Assembly (NCBI GenBank): GCA_937871635.1
Contig: CALMNS010000803.1
Coordinates: 1-40,236, forward strand
Origin: an uncultured Solirubrobacter sp.
GTDB lineage: Bacteria > Actinomycetota > Thermoleophilia > Solirubrobacterales > Solirubrobacteraceae
Reading direction: 5' to 3'
Length of the DNA: 40,236 nt
The translations under genes were made by a program, and so were the position numbers. This document shows, in pieces, positions 18,374 to 25,696 of this stretch; positions within the stretch are counted from its first letter, which is position 1, and the number at the start of each line of letters is the position of its first letter. A model generated the notes under the pieces. It saw nothing but the letters and a program-made list of their open reading frames with translations, did not search any database and was not told the origin of the DNA.

Positions 18374-18625
18374 TGGAGTTCCCCCGGTTCGTGGACACCT
18401 GCCGACTGGCCGGTCTGGTCGGTCGGAGAGGATGTGTGTAGTGCCCAAGATCGCGCCGTATTCGGTGAAGTTCCGCCGGGAGTCCGTCGGCTGCTCAGGT
18501 CGAGTGGCCGGCCGGTTCCGCAGCTCGCCGCCGAGCTGGGCTGCTCGCCGCAGTCGCTCCGCGATTTGCTTCGTGAGCTTGCGACCCAGTGAGACGTCGG
18601 AGTCAAGCGGAGGCCACGGCAGAAG
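18374..18625 (+). mobile_element. IS3-family insertion sequence remnant (left end plus broken orfA), copy 1
   Basis: The end-like sequence TGGAGTTCCCCCGGTTCG (18374-18391, followed by TGGACACCT) is 67 bp upstream of a GTG (18441) that opens an orfA-type helix-turn-helix protein: VPKIAPYSVKFRRESV. The frame then shifts to RLLRSSGRPVPQLAAELG and CSPQSLRDLLRELATQ, hits a stop at 18590-18592 and continues as DVGVKRR. This is the usual IS3 orfA order (MPK...FRREAV...LAxELGxSxxxLRxW). orfB and the right end are missing. A second damaged copy with the same 18-bp end is at 37533. Confidence 0.7.
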
Positions 18626-18650
18626 CGGTGGTCGCTGATCGGACTGAGAC

Positions 18651-18679
18651 GCATCCGGGCCCCGAGGGGACCCGGATGC
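18651..18679 (-). terminator. Strong hairpin downstream of the alpha/beta-hydrolase gene
   Basis: GCATCCGGGCCCC (18651-18663) and GGGACCCGGATGC (18667-18679) form a 13-position stem with one mismatch and a 3-nt loop, 12 bp beyond the minus-strand hydrolase stop. No T-tract. It is a likely terminator for the hydrolase and also screens it from the IS remnant. Confidence 0.65.
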
Positions 18680-18690
18680 TCTGGCGATGG

Positions 18691-19704
18691 TTAGCTACAG
18701 GGCTGGGCGAAGAAGCTCAGGATGCGGCGGGTGAGCTGCTCCGGTCGCTCCTCGGGGATCCAGTGTCCGGAGTCCTCGATGATGGCGCCCTGCACGTTGG
18801 TGGCGTAGCGGGGCCACTGATCGAGGACGGCCTGGCCGAGCCCGCTCTCGCCGCCGATGGCCAGCACAGGCATCTCGAGCTTGCGCTCGCGCAGGCGTTC
18901 GTTTACCCGGGCGTCGCGACGCCAGGCACGGTAAATCTCAAACCAACCCCTCAGGTGCGCCCGATCCAGGTACCTGGCGTAGAGGCGGAAGTCATCCCGG
19001 CTGAACGCCTGGCGCTGCTGGAGGAACTCGCTGATGAACGAACGTACGAACAGCTCCTGGTTGCCGAGGACCATGCGCTCGAACCACTTCTCCTGAAAGG
19101 CGCCGAAGTGCCACTGCGAGGGGCCACTCGGAGCGAGCGCCGGAAACCTGTACTGGCCTTCGTCCGGGATCGGCGCCTCGAGGACCGCCATCTGCCGCAC
19201 CTCCGCGCGATGTGCTGAGGCGTAGGCGTAGGCCACCTGCAGGCCGATGTCGTGGCCGACGATCCGCACCCCCCGCTCCAGATCCAGGCCACGGAGCAGA
19301 TCGTAGACGTCGTCCGCCATCGTCCGCTTGTCGTAGCCGGTGCGCGGCGCGCTGGTCTGGCCCGTCCCCCGGAGGTCCACGGCGATCACGGTGTGGCGCT
19401 CGGCCAGTGGCTTGAGCATGTCCTTCCACTCGTACCAGGATTGCGGGAACCCGTGCAGCAGGACGACTGGGTCACCCTTGCCGCCGCGGACGTAGTGCAT
19501 GCGGATGCCGTTGACGTCAGCGAACCGAGAAGAGAAGCCGATGGGGGGCTTGGGAGCGGCGGAACTCTGGCCGGCGCGGGCTGCGGCGTTCTCGCTGGCG
19601 GCGGCGGGGCTTACGCCGACGAGCGCGAGCGCGCTCAGAGCAACGACGAGGATCGTCACCCGGGGTCCTGACCTTCGGAGGGTCGAGCGGGTCGATCTTG
19701 GCAT
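18691..19704 (-). CDS. Secreted alpha/beta-hydrolase, epoxide hydrolase/dehalogenase type
   Basis: The 337-residue protein begins with a Sec-type signal peptide (MPRSTRSTLRRSGPR, hydrophobic ILVVALSALALVGV, cleavage near AAASENA). The hydrolase core shows the oxyanion block HGFPQSWYEW (about 84-93), the nucleophile elbow VGHDIG with Asp152 as nucleophile, as in epoxide hydrolases and dehalogenases rather than a serine, and the catalytic His314 in DSGHWIPEERPEQL. It should open an epoxide or similar electrophile outside the cytoplasm. The start at 19704 has an AAGGGA ribosome site; upstream codons are shadow. It is divergent from a TetR gene, its likely repressor. Confidence 0.87.
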   Translation of the reverse strand: MPRSTRSTLRRSGPRVTILVVALSALALVGVSPAAASENAAARAGQSSAAPKPPIGFSSRFADVNGIRMHYVRGGKGDPVVLLHGFPQSWYEWKDMLKPLAERHTVIAVDLRGTGQTSAPRTGYDKRTMADDVYDLLRGLDLERGVRIVGHDIGLQVAYAYASAHRAEVRQMAVLEAPIPDEGQYRFPALAPSGPSQWHFGAFQEKWFERMVLGNQELFVRSFISEFLQQRQAFSRDDFRLYARYLDRAHLRGWFEIYRAWRRDARVNERLRERKLEMPVLAIGGESGLGQAVLDQWPRYATNVQGAIIEDSGHWIPEERPEQLTRRILSFFAQPCS

Positions 19705-19813
19705 GGCGAGTCCCTTCTGGACTTGAGTGGTGATGACGCGATGAGCCGGCGGCGCTTCGCGGTCGGTGGCAAGCGGGTGCCGTCCCTGCGGACGGAGTTC
19801 TGGGCTGGCCGCT

Positions 19814-19856
19814 CCACAAGTAAAGTGATTTCGGTGAGGGTTGCAAGCACTTATGG
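19814..19856. promoter_or_regulatory. Divergent promoter/operator between hydrolase and tetR
   Basis: CCACAAGT (19814-19821) and ACTTATGG (19849-19856) are inverted copies (7 of 8 complementary) in a locally AT-richer stretch. On the minus strand TTGCAA (19841-19846), 18 bp from TACTTG, could be the -35/-10 of the hydrolase. The dyad flanks this promoter, as expected for TetR repression of the hydrolase. Confidence 0.35.
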
Positions 19857-19891
19857 AACATTTAGGCCGGAAGACGGCGACAGGGAGACGC

Positions 19892-20497
19892 ATGGTCCGT
19901 ACCGGAAGACCCCGTGAGTTCGATCCGGAGCAGGCGCTCGACGCTGCCGTCGGTCTCTTCTGGGAGCGGGGCTTCGATGCCACAACGCTGGCTCAGTTGC
20001 GCGCGGCCATGGGCATCTCCTCGGCCAGCTTCTACGCGACCTTCTCCTCCAAGAGCGAGCTGTTCGTCGCCGTCCTCGAGCGGTACTGCTCGACCTTCGG
20101 CCGTGTGACCGACGACCTTGCCGAACCCGGGCTCGAGCCACGTACGGTCGTCGAGCGGACCCTGCGGGCGTCAATCGACATGCAGACCGACGCCTCTCAC
20201 CCCCGCGGCTGCCTCACCGTGGTGTGCGGGGTCACCTGCTCGCAGGCGAACGAACAGGTCTGCGCCCTGCTCACCCAGCGCCGGGGGACAGTTCGGGACA
20301 ACCTGGTGGACTGCGTGCGGCGCGCGGTTGCCAGCGGCGAGCTGCCCCCGAGCACCGAACCGGTGGCGCTCGCCTCCATGTACAACGGCTTCCTGCTCGG
20401 TATCTCCGTTCAGGCGCGTGACGGCGTCACGCGCGGCGAGCTGCATGCGGCGGTCGATCACGTCATGCAGCTTTGGGACCTACTCGCCGTCGCCTGA
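19892..20497 (+). CDS. TetR-family transcriptional regulator
   Basis: 201 residues from the ATG at 19892, which has GGGAG upstream; a TTG at 19841 would add 17 unusual residues. The N-terminal helix-turn-helix is typical (ALDAAVGLFWERGFDATTL, LRAAMGISSASFYATFSSK, then ELFVAVLERY). The ligand domain carries several cysteines (GCLTVVCGVTCSQANEQVC), which could be redox or thiol sensitive. It is divergent from the alpha/beta-hydrolase gene across a 187-bp gap, the usual arrangement for a TetR repressor and its target. Confidence 0.9.
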   Translation: MVRTGRPREFDPEQALDAAVGLFWERGFDATTLAQLRAAMGISSASFYATFSSKSELFVAVLERYCSTFGRVTDDLAEPGLEPRTVVERTLRASIDMQTDASHPRGCLTVVCGVTCSQANEQVCALLTQRRGTVRDNLVDCVRRAVASGELPPSTEPVALASMYNGFLLGISVQARDGVTRGELHAAVDHVMQLWDLLAVA

Positions 20498-20577
20498 CCA
20501 CGCTTGCTTGATCGTGAGTGGGTCCCGTCCCGGTGCGCTCCTGGCCGCCGACTGATTCCAGCCGGCCTTAGCTGACG

Positions 20578-21215
20578 TGCCCAGGGACGTTCTGAACGCG
20601 CGGTGAGTAGGTCCGGGCATGCCGAGAGGGTGTGGGTGTCGAAGCTCACGTCCTCGAGGAGGCCCGGAAGTGGCACACCATGAGGCTCGTCACACCCCGC
20701 TTGGGCGGTGGAGTTCGTGCGTCGCGTGGTTGAGGATGGCGAGACGTTCGCCCAGGCCGCGGCCGGGGCGAACGTCTCGCGCGCGACCGTCTGCCGGTGG
20801 GTCGACCGCTGGCGTGGGGCCGGCGTCGAGGATCGTGGGTCGCTGGCCTGCCTCCGAACCGTCCGAGCCGTCCCGCTGCTCCCCGGCGCAGGTCCCGGCC
20901 GAGGAGGCCGCCCGGATCTGCGAGTTGCGCGAGCGGACCGGGTGGAGCCCCCGCTGGCTCGCCGACGAGCCGGAGGTCACCCGGCCGCACTCCAAGGTCC
21001 ATCAGGTACTCCGGCGGGCGGGTGTCTCGCGCCGCCTGGTGCCTGAGCGCCCGGCGGTCGTCCGCTCTGAGTGGCCGTGCCCAGGTCGGTTGCTGCACAT
21101 GGACGTCAAAGAAGGTTCGGGAATCTCACCGAGCCTGGCCACCAGGCCATCGGCGACCGCACCCGGCGTTCGCGGCGGGTCGGGTGGGAGTACTGCCACT
21201 CGATCGTCGCCTAAC
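20578..21215 (+). pseudogene. Broken IS481-type transposase (several frameshifts, 3' truncated)
   Basis: Starting near an ATG at about 20681, the transposase is spread over three frames: MRLVTPRLGG, then EFVRRVVEDGETFAQAAAG with a helix-turn-helix NVSRATVCRWVDRWRGAG, then PAQVPAEEAARICELRERTG to SEWPCPGRLLHMDVK in a second frame, then GNLTEPGHQAIGDRTRRSR and RVGWEYCHSIVA in a third, where it stops. The PCPGxLLHMDVK block opens the DDE catalytic domain of IS481 transposases; the rest of the domain is missing. TGCCCAGGGACGTTCTGAAC at 20578 could be part of the left end. The element cannot move by itself. Confidence 0.7.
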
Positions 21216-21540
21216 GTCCGGAAGTTGACCACCCCACTCACCGGGCGGGCCGAACATCCCGGCGCAACGGCCTCGAAGAAGACGAGGTAATCGGCGAGCG
21301 CCGGATCGCGGGCCGCGCCGTAGCGTCGCTCGGGCAGGTGGCGATCGAGCGACTCGGGCGACGGCCTTCGCCCTGCGGATGCGGGCCGACGGCCTTGCGG
21401 TCGGCCGCCGGTCGGGACCGCGTCCGTGCCGGCCAGATGATGAGAGGTTCGGCACGGATCTCGCACGGATCGTCGCGAGCTCTCTCGCGGCGAGCCAGCG
21501 TCAGTCCGGTTCGACGGCTTGTTGTTCATCTGCCACGCCG
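21216..21540. other. Intergenic stretch, no gene recognised
   Basis: Between the broken transposase and the SnoaL-like gene I see no supported gene. A minus-strand frame crosses it (ALADYLVFFEAVAPG) but it has no recognised family and overlaps the transposase fragment. It may hold the edge of another lost element. Confidence 0.3.
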
Positions 21541-22017
21541 TCACGGACTCCGATGCGGTCCGACCGCCCTTGCTGCGCCTTCAGGAGCCGCCGCGGTGAG
21601 TACATCGACGGTCGCCGCCGTGTCCCAGTAGAACGGGCGGATGGACAGTATGCGTCCCTCACGAGTCTCGATCACCTGAGCGAGCGGATAGGTGTAAGCG
21701 CGCCCGGTGCGACGAGCCGTAGCCACCACCGTCGAGAGGACGATGACGAGGCGGCCGTGGACGACGAACTCCTGGTCGGTGAGTTCGAGGCTTTCCCACC
21801 ACTCGCGCATCTCGCGCATCCAGCGCTCGAAGCCGTCGTGTCCTCGCCATTCTCCGCCGTAGGGCAGCGAGTCGGCCTGATGCATCACGACCTCGGGGTC
21901 CAAGGTGTCCGCGATCGGCCCAAAGTCGCCGTCGCTGCCGGAAGACAGATAGCGGACCTCTGCCGAGTAGAAGCGGTGCAGGGCCTCGAGCACCTCAGGT
22001 TGATGCGACACGATCAC
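21541..22017 (-). CDS. SnoaL/NTF2-like protein
   Basis: A 158-residue single-domain alpha+beta-barrel protein. The cone fold is suggested by an N-terminal helix (VLEALHRFYSAEV), the conserved HQADSLPYGGEWRGHDGFER segment, then alternating strands (EFVVHGRLVIVLSTVVATA, YTYPLAQVIETREGRILSI, RPFYWDT). Members are polyketide cyclases, small isomerases or uncharacterised binding proteins; none of these can be singled out. It stands alone between the IS481 remnant and the catabolic locus, transcribed away from the latter. Confidence 0.8.
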   Translation of the reverse strand: MIVSHQPEVLEALHRFYSAEVRYLSSGSDGDFGPIADTLDPEVVMHQADSLPYGGEWRGHDGFERWMREMREWWESLELTDQEFVVHGRLVIVLSTVVATARRTGRAYTYPLAQVIETREGRILSIRPFYWDTAATVDVLTAAAPEGAARAVGPHRSP

Positions 22018-22192
22018 CTCTCCGGCTCGTCAACTGGCTCCATCGCCGCGAGGAGCTCGGACGCCGCTCAGTATGACGAGGCGGGGCTTGAGGACCAGAA
22101 CGCAGCTGGGCGATCCAGTCTGGCGCTTACTGCCCTGGGGAGGCGCGAGCGCGATGGAGCGGACGGGGCGTCGGACGGAATCAGCCCCTAAT

Positions 22193-22228
22193 ACTGTCCA
22201 CAGGTTTAGTTCCTGTATGCTAAAGTTG
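22193..22228 (+). promoter_or_regulatory. Promoter with dyad, possible leaderless start
   Basis: In an AT-richer patch, TATGCT (22216-22221) is a good -10, and the GTG at 22228 would be at or next to the transcription start, which suggests a leaderless mRNA. ACAGG-N7-CCTGT (22200-22216) is a dyad over the spacer. CTGTATGCTA (22213-22222) resembles the CTGTATACAG site of the other promoters in this locus. The -35 is weak. Confidence 0.45.
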
Positions 22229-22590
22229 TGCAAGTGGGGTGTCTCGTTTGGGATGTACCGGTGCTCTCACTCGGGCGTCTCCCCGTCCGGGCATCCCGCG
22301 CCGAAGCACTTCGTCGAGCGCGGCAGGGGGCCATCGAACTCCGCCACATCCGAGGTGCCTCCAGGAACGACTGGCGCACCAGGACGCCGTCAACTACCCG
22401 CGTCCGGCCACCACGCCGGTTGGCACGCCGACCCCGAGCCCTGCGCCGCACGATCGGGTGGCGGCGGGCGCCGCTCGATGAGGCGCTTCTTGCTTCGGTC
22501 AAGGCGGAGCCCGCGCCGGTCGAAGGGCTCAACTGGTCCCGCCGAGAGCGTGCGGAGCAGCGCCGCGCCGTGGAGGCACCGGGCGCGTGA
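22228..22590 (+). CDS. Hypothetical Arg-rich ORF leading the first TIM-barrel gene
   Basis: A 120-codon frame from GTG at 22228 runs to a TGA that overlaps the next gene's GTG as GTGA. It starts exactly where transcription may begin. Codon use is only partly coding-like in the middle and the product is very arginine-rich (RPPRRLARRPRALRR), so much of it may be degenerate; the last third (PLDEALLASVKAEPAPVEG) looks better. I do not recognise it. It could be a regulator fragment or only a translated leader coupling to the isomerase gene. Confidence 0.3.
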   Translation: MQVGCLVWDVPVLSLGRLPVRASRAEALRRARQGAIELRHIRGASRNDWRTRTPSTTRVRPPRRLARRPRALRRTIGWRRAPLDEALLASVKAEPAPVEGLNWSRRERAEQRRAVEAPGA

Positions 22591-23504
22591 GTCCGGCGCT
22601 CGACATAGAGGTGGCGGCGTCACCGTGCATGTGGGGTGTCGACTTCGCCGACGCACCCGAGAATCCACCGTGGCAGACGTTCCTCGACGAGGCCGTCGAA
22701 GCGGGTTACCCGCTCATCGAAGCCGGGCCAGTGGGATACCTGCCCGAGGATCCGCAGCGGTTGGCCAGGGAGCTCTCTCGTCGGGGACTCGGCATGGCCG
22801 GCGGCTTCATGTTCGCCTGGCTGTGGCGGCCGGACCGCCGGGAGGAGGATCTGGACGTGGCCCGGCGCACGGCCGCCGTGCTGGGCGGCGCCGGCGGCTC
22901 GCACGTGATCGTCGTCCCGGCGCTCGAGCCGGAGCGTACGGCGACCGCCGGAGACGCGGAGCTCGCTCGTCGTTTGGCGCCGAGGGACCTTCGGCGGCTG
23001 GTCGAGGGGCTGGAACAAGTCGCTCGGCTCGTGCGCGACGAGCACGGTCTGGGCACGCTCCTGCACCCGCACGCCGGGACCTTCGTCGAGCACGGCGACG
23101 AGATCGAGGCGGTCCTCGCCGCCGTCGATCCGGGGCTGGTCGGACTGTGCGCCGATCTTGGGCACCTGGCCTACGCAGGACTTGACCCGATCGCGACCTA
23201 TCGGCGGTACGCGGATCGGTGCGCCTACATCCATCTCAAAGACGTCGACGCCGCCATCCGAAGTCGTGTGATCGCGGAGGGGATCGGCTTCGAGGAGGCC
23301 GTCAGCCAGGACGTGTTCTGCCCGCTTGAGCGGGGCGTGACCGACTTCGAGGAACTACGCGACGCTCTGATCGAGACCCACTTCTCGGGCCGTCTGACCG
23401 TCGAGCAGGACCTCGACCCGACGCTCCGCGCGAGCGCAGCGGCTAACGCGCGCGCGAATCTGGCCTACCTGCGTTCCATCGGCCTGGTCGCCCCGGCCAA
23501 CTGA
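22587..23504 (+). CDS. Sugar isomerase/epimerase-like TIM barrel (IolE-type dehydratase family)
   Basis: A 305-residue AP-endonuclease-2 fold (xylose-isomerase-like) protein. It follows the inosose dehydratase pattern: WGVDF near the N-terminus, Glu in YPLIEAGPVGYLP, LLHPHAGTFVEHGDE, CADLGHLAYAGLDP with Asp and His metal ligands, HLKDVDAA and a C-terminal Glu in RLTVEQDLDP. Such enzymes dehydrate, isomerise or hydrolyse keto-cyclitols and keto-sugars with a divalent metal; some relatives cleave C-glycosides. A paralogue lies at 36507. It is convergent with the alcohol dehydrogenase gene, sharing a terminator. Start is GTG, overlapping the preceding ORF. Confidence 0.85.
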   Translation: MSPALDIEVAASPCMWGVDFADAPENPPWQTFLDEAVEAGYPLIEAGPVGYLPEDPQRLARELSRRGLGMAGGFMFAWLWRPDRREEDLDVARRTAAVLGGAGGSHVIVVPALEPERTATAGDAELARRLAPRDLRRLVEGLEQVARLVRDEHGLGTLLHPHAGTFVEHGDEIEAVLAAVDPGLVGLCADLGHLAYAGLDPIATYRRYADRCAYIHLKDVDAAIRSRVIAEGIGFEEAVSQDVFCPLERGVTDFEELRDALIETHFSGRLTVEQDLDPTLRASAAANARANLAYLRSIGLVAPAN

Positions 23505-23520
23505 CCGCCGAAACGGTCAG
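23501..23520. terminator. Bidirectional hairpin spanning two stop codons
   Basis: CTGACCG (23501-23507), a 6-nt loop and CGGTCAG (23514-23520) form a perfect 7-bp stem in the 12-bp gap between convergent genes. The plus-strand TGA and the minus-strand TGA both lie inside its arms. Confidence 0.55.
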
Positions 23521-24695
23521 GCGCCGGGCAGGATCAAGACCTTCGCGTCGTCGCGCTGGGCGGTCCGCTCGATCGCCTCGACGCCGCGTTCGAGCTCGAA
23601 CCGCCGAGTGACGATTGGCGACAGGTCCATCCGGCCGGCCGCGTGCAGGGCGATCGAGCTGCCGAAGCCCCCGCAGAGGTGTCCCATGCTGCCGAAGATC
23701 TGCGCGGCGGTCATCTGGTAGTCGAAGGTGCGCATCGGCACGGTGCCGGACTCGACCCCGAGCAGCACCACCTTCGCTCCGTAGTCCAGACAACGACTGA
23801 GCTGGGGCATCACCGCGGTGCCCGCCCCGCTGGCTTCGACCGCCATGGCGGCCAGTGGCCCGCCGGTGAGTGCCCGAAGCTCTGTGGCGGCATCCGCGCC
23901 CGCTGCGGCGAGATCCCGGGCGTCGCACGCGGCGTCGGCACCGACGCGGATCGCCAGCTCGAGCCGCTGCGGGGATGGGTCGAGGGCGAGGATCCGGGAC
24001 GCGCCGGCGGCTCGAGCAAGGGCGACGGCGGCCAGCCCGATCGGGCCGCAGCCGAACACGACGACCGGCTCCCCGGGCCGGAAACCGCCCGCCCGGACGA
24101 ACATGCCGTTGTAGGCGACGCTGGTCGGCTCCATCAGTGCACCGATCTCGTAGGCCCGCTGATCACCGAAGCGCTCCCGGATCTCGTTGAGCGACCAGCA
24201 GTGAGCCGCGGTCGTGCGCACGAGCTCGGCGGCGCCGCCATCGCGATCGAAGCCGTCATCTTGACCGGCGACACAGTGATTGAACATGCCCCGCTGGCAA
24301 GCGCGGCAGCTCCCGCAGTAGTGCATCGCCTCCACGGCCACCGCGTCGCCGATACGCACCGATTCGACCGCGCCGCCCACCGCCACCACCTCACCAGCGA
24401 ACTCGTGGCCGATCGCGATCGGCAGCTTCACGTGATAGGGCAGCAGCATCCAGCCCTCGTCGTCCGTCTGCACCATGTGCACGTCTGATCCACAGACCCC
24501 GCACGCACGCGGTGCCACGAGCACGTCCTGCGGGCCGGACAGGTCCGGCGTTGGGCGCTCGCCGACCGACAGGCGTGGGTTGCGCCAGATCGCACTCCCC
24601 TCGCGAGCGCGGCGCTCGGAGCGCTCATGTTCGGACGGCAGGTAACCCGGTCGCGGCTCCCAATCGGCATCCAGGACGAGCGCCTTCATCGTCAT
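23517..24695 (-). CDS. Zinc-dependent alcohol dehydrogenase (polyol/inosose dehydrogenase-like)
   Basis: A 392-residue medium-chain dehydrogenase. The catalytic zinc site is visible in ACGVCGSDVH (Cys68), AIGHEFAG (His97-Glu98) and ALMEPTSVAYN; the structural zinc lobe has four cysteines in CGSCRACQRGMFNHC (127-141). The Rossmann motif FGCGPIGLAAVALARAAGA is followed by ALDPS, whose Asp indicates NAD+. The long N-terminal extension before the fold (KALVLDADWEPRPGYLPSEH) is characteristic of a subgroup linked to cyclitol and inosose oxidation; I infer a polyol or keto-sugar substrate. The N- and C-terminal ends of a second gene of this type survive at 33568-33781. It is the last gene of the minus-strand operon, 9 bp after the truncated SDR. 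Confidence 0.88.
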   Translation of the reverse strand: MTMKALVLDADWEPRPGYLPSEHERSERRAREGSAIWRNPRLSVGERPTPDLSGPQDVLVAPRACGVCGSDVHMVQTDDEGWMLLPYHVKLPIAIGHEFAGEVVAVGGAVESVRIGDAVAVEAMHYCGSCRACQRGMFNHCVAGQDDGFDRDGGAAELVRTTAAHCWSLNEIRERFGDQRAYEIGALMEPTSVAYNGMFVRAGGFRPGEPVVVFGCGPIGLAAVALARAAGASRILALDPSPQRLELAIRVGADAACDARDLAAAGADAATELRALTGGPLAAMAVEASGAGTAVMPQLSRCLDYGAKVVLLGVESGTVPMRTFDYQMTAAQIFGSMGHLCGGFGSSIALHAAGRMDLSPIVTRRFELERGVEAIERTAQRDDAKVLILPGA

Positions 24696-24704
24696 CGCCG
24701 ACCC

Positions 24705-24953
24705 TTACTGCGCGGTGTAGCCGCCGGTGACGTCCGCGACCTTCGTGCGCACAACGCGCCCGGTGGCGGCGATCGTGGAGGCGGCTTCGTCGAGTCCTTC
24801 AGGGGATATGTCGATGAGAGCGAGGTCAGCGCCTGCCTCTGCGAGGGCCAGCGCGACTCCGCGGCCGATCCCGCCCGCAGCTCCCGTCACCAAGGCCCTG
24901 CGGCCGTCGAGGCGCATCGACCGAGCCGCTGCCGGCGTGTTGGCGACGGTCAC
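24705..24953 (-). pseudogene. Short-chain dehydrogenase with in-frame internal deletion
   Basis: The 82-residue frame has a normal SDR start (MRLDGRRALVTGAAGGIGRG, the NAD(P) loop, then LALIDISPEGLDE and VVRTKVADVT) and then passes straight to GGYTAQ and a stop. GGYTAQ is the usual last few residues of a full SDR of about 250 residues (VDGGYTAQ). So roughly two thirds of the gene, including the Ser-Tyr-Lys active site, is gone without breaking the frame. The start overlaps the GntR stop as ATGA. It cannot be an active dehydrogenase; whether it is translated for coupling only is unknown. Confidence 0.75.
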
Positions 24954-25696
24954 CAGCGGAACTCCGCTGGGTCGGACTGCCCGATCAGCTCGTTCAGTAC
25001 CTCACGCAGCCGGTCCGGTTGATAGGTCGCGTCGACGAGTTCGATGACGCTGAACGGCGTCTGGCCGAGGTGCATCACCAGGCCCCGCGCGGCTGCATCG
25101 CCGTCGCCTCGCTTGATGGCGTCGAGGATGGCTCGATGCTCGACCACTCCACGCGTCCATGCGCCGCTCGCTTCCACGGTGTGGAGCCGGCGGTAGCGTT
25201 CAGCATGGTCGGAGAGCTGGTTGAGCATGCGGCTGAAGCGCTCCCCCGACCCTCCCGCGACGCCGCGGTGGAAGGCTCGGTGGGGGACCTCCCATCGCTC
25301 GTAGTCCTTTAGGTCAGCGAAGTGCGCCATCTGCGCGATGTTGCCCTCGAGTTGCGCGACCTCCTCCTGGGTGATCCGAGGGACGGTGAGCCGCACGGCA
25401 GTGTCTTCCAGCACCAGGCGAGCGCAGTAGAGCTCTTCGAGGTCGGGCATCGAGAACCCAGCCACGCGAACTCGCCGGTTGAACTCCGCGTCGACGAGCC
25501 CCTCGCGTTGAAGCATCCGCAGCGCCTCTCGCAGCGGCGTCCGGCTTACGCCGAGCTGGGCGGCGAGCTGGACCTGGGACATCGTCGAGCCCGGGCTCAA
25601 CCCGCCGCGCACGATCGCGTCCCGGAGGTGATCGTGGATCGCCTCGACGCTCTGTCCGTCCGCCGCCAGCGCGAGCGGCCGTGCCAACTCGGTCAT
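24950..25696 (-). CDS. GntR-family transcriptional regulator (FCD subfamily)
   Basis: 248 residues. The N-terminal winged helix-turn-helix is clear (IHDHLRDAIVRGGLSPGS, QLAAQLGVSRTPLREALRML, EGLVDAEFNRRVRVAGF). The all-helical FCD effector domain follows (ELYCARLVLEDTAVRL, then FHRGVAGGSGERF, HAERYRRLHTVE and EHRAILDAIKRGDGDAAARG with conserved Asp/His metal positions). It lies inside the FAH-VOC-GntR-SDR-ADH operon with 4-bp overlaps on both sides. Palindromes of the form CTGTATACAG, which suit FCD regulators, sit on the promoters of this operon and of two others nearby, making it the likely regulator of the locus. Confidence 0.92.
   Translation of the reverse strand: MTELARPLALAADGQSVEAIHDHLRDAIVRGGLSPGSTMSQVQLAAQLGVSRTPLREALRMLQREGLVDAEFNRRVRVAGFSMPDLEELYCARLVLEDTAVRLTVPRITQEEVAQLEGNIAQMAHFADLKDYERWEVPHRAFHRGVAGGSGERFSRMLNQLSDHAERYRRLHTVEASGAWTRGVVEHRAILDAIKRGDGDAAARGLVMHLGQTPFSVIELVDATYQPDRLREVLNELIGQSDPAEFRW

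Noticed and set aside
21002..21544. 180-codon minus-strand frame across the IS481 remnant and the following gap
   Set aside because: Half of it is antisense to the transposase fragment; the other half (ALADYLVFFEAVAPG) could be a piece of another lost element but cannot be assigned.
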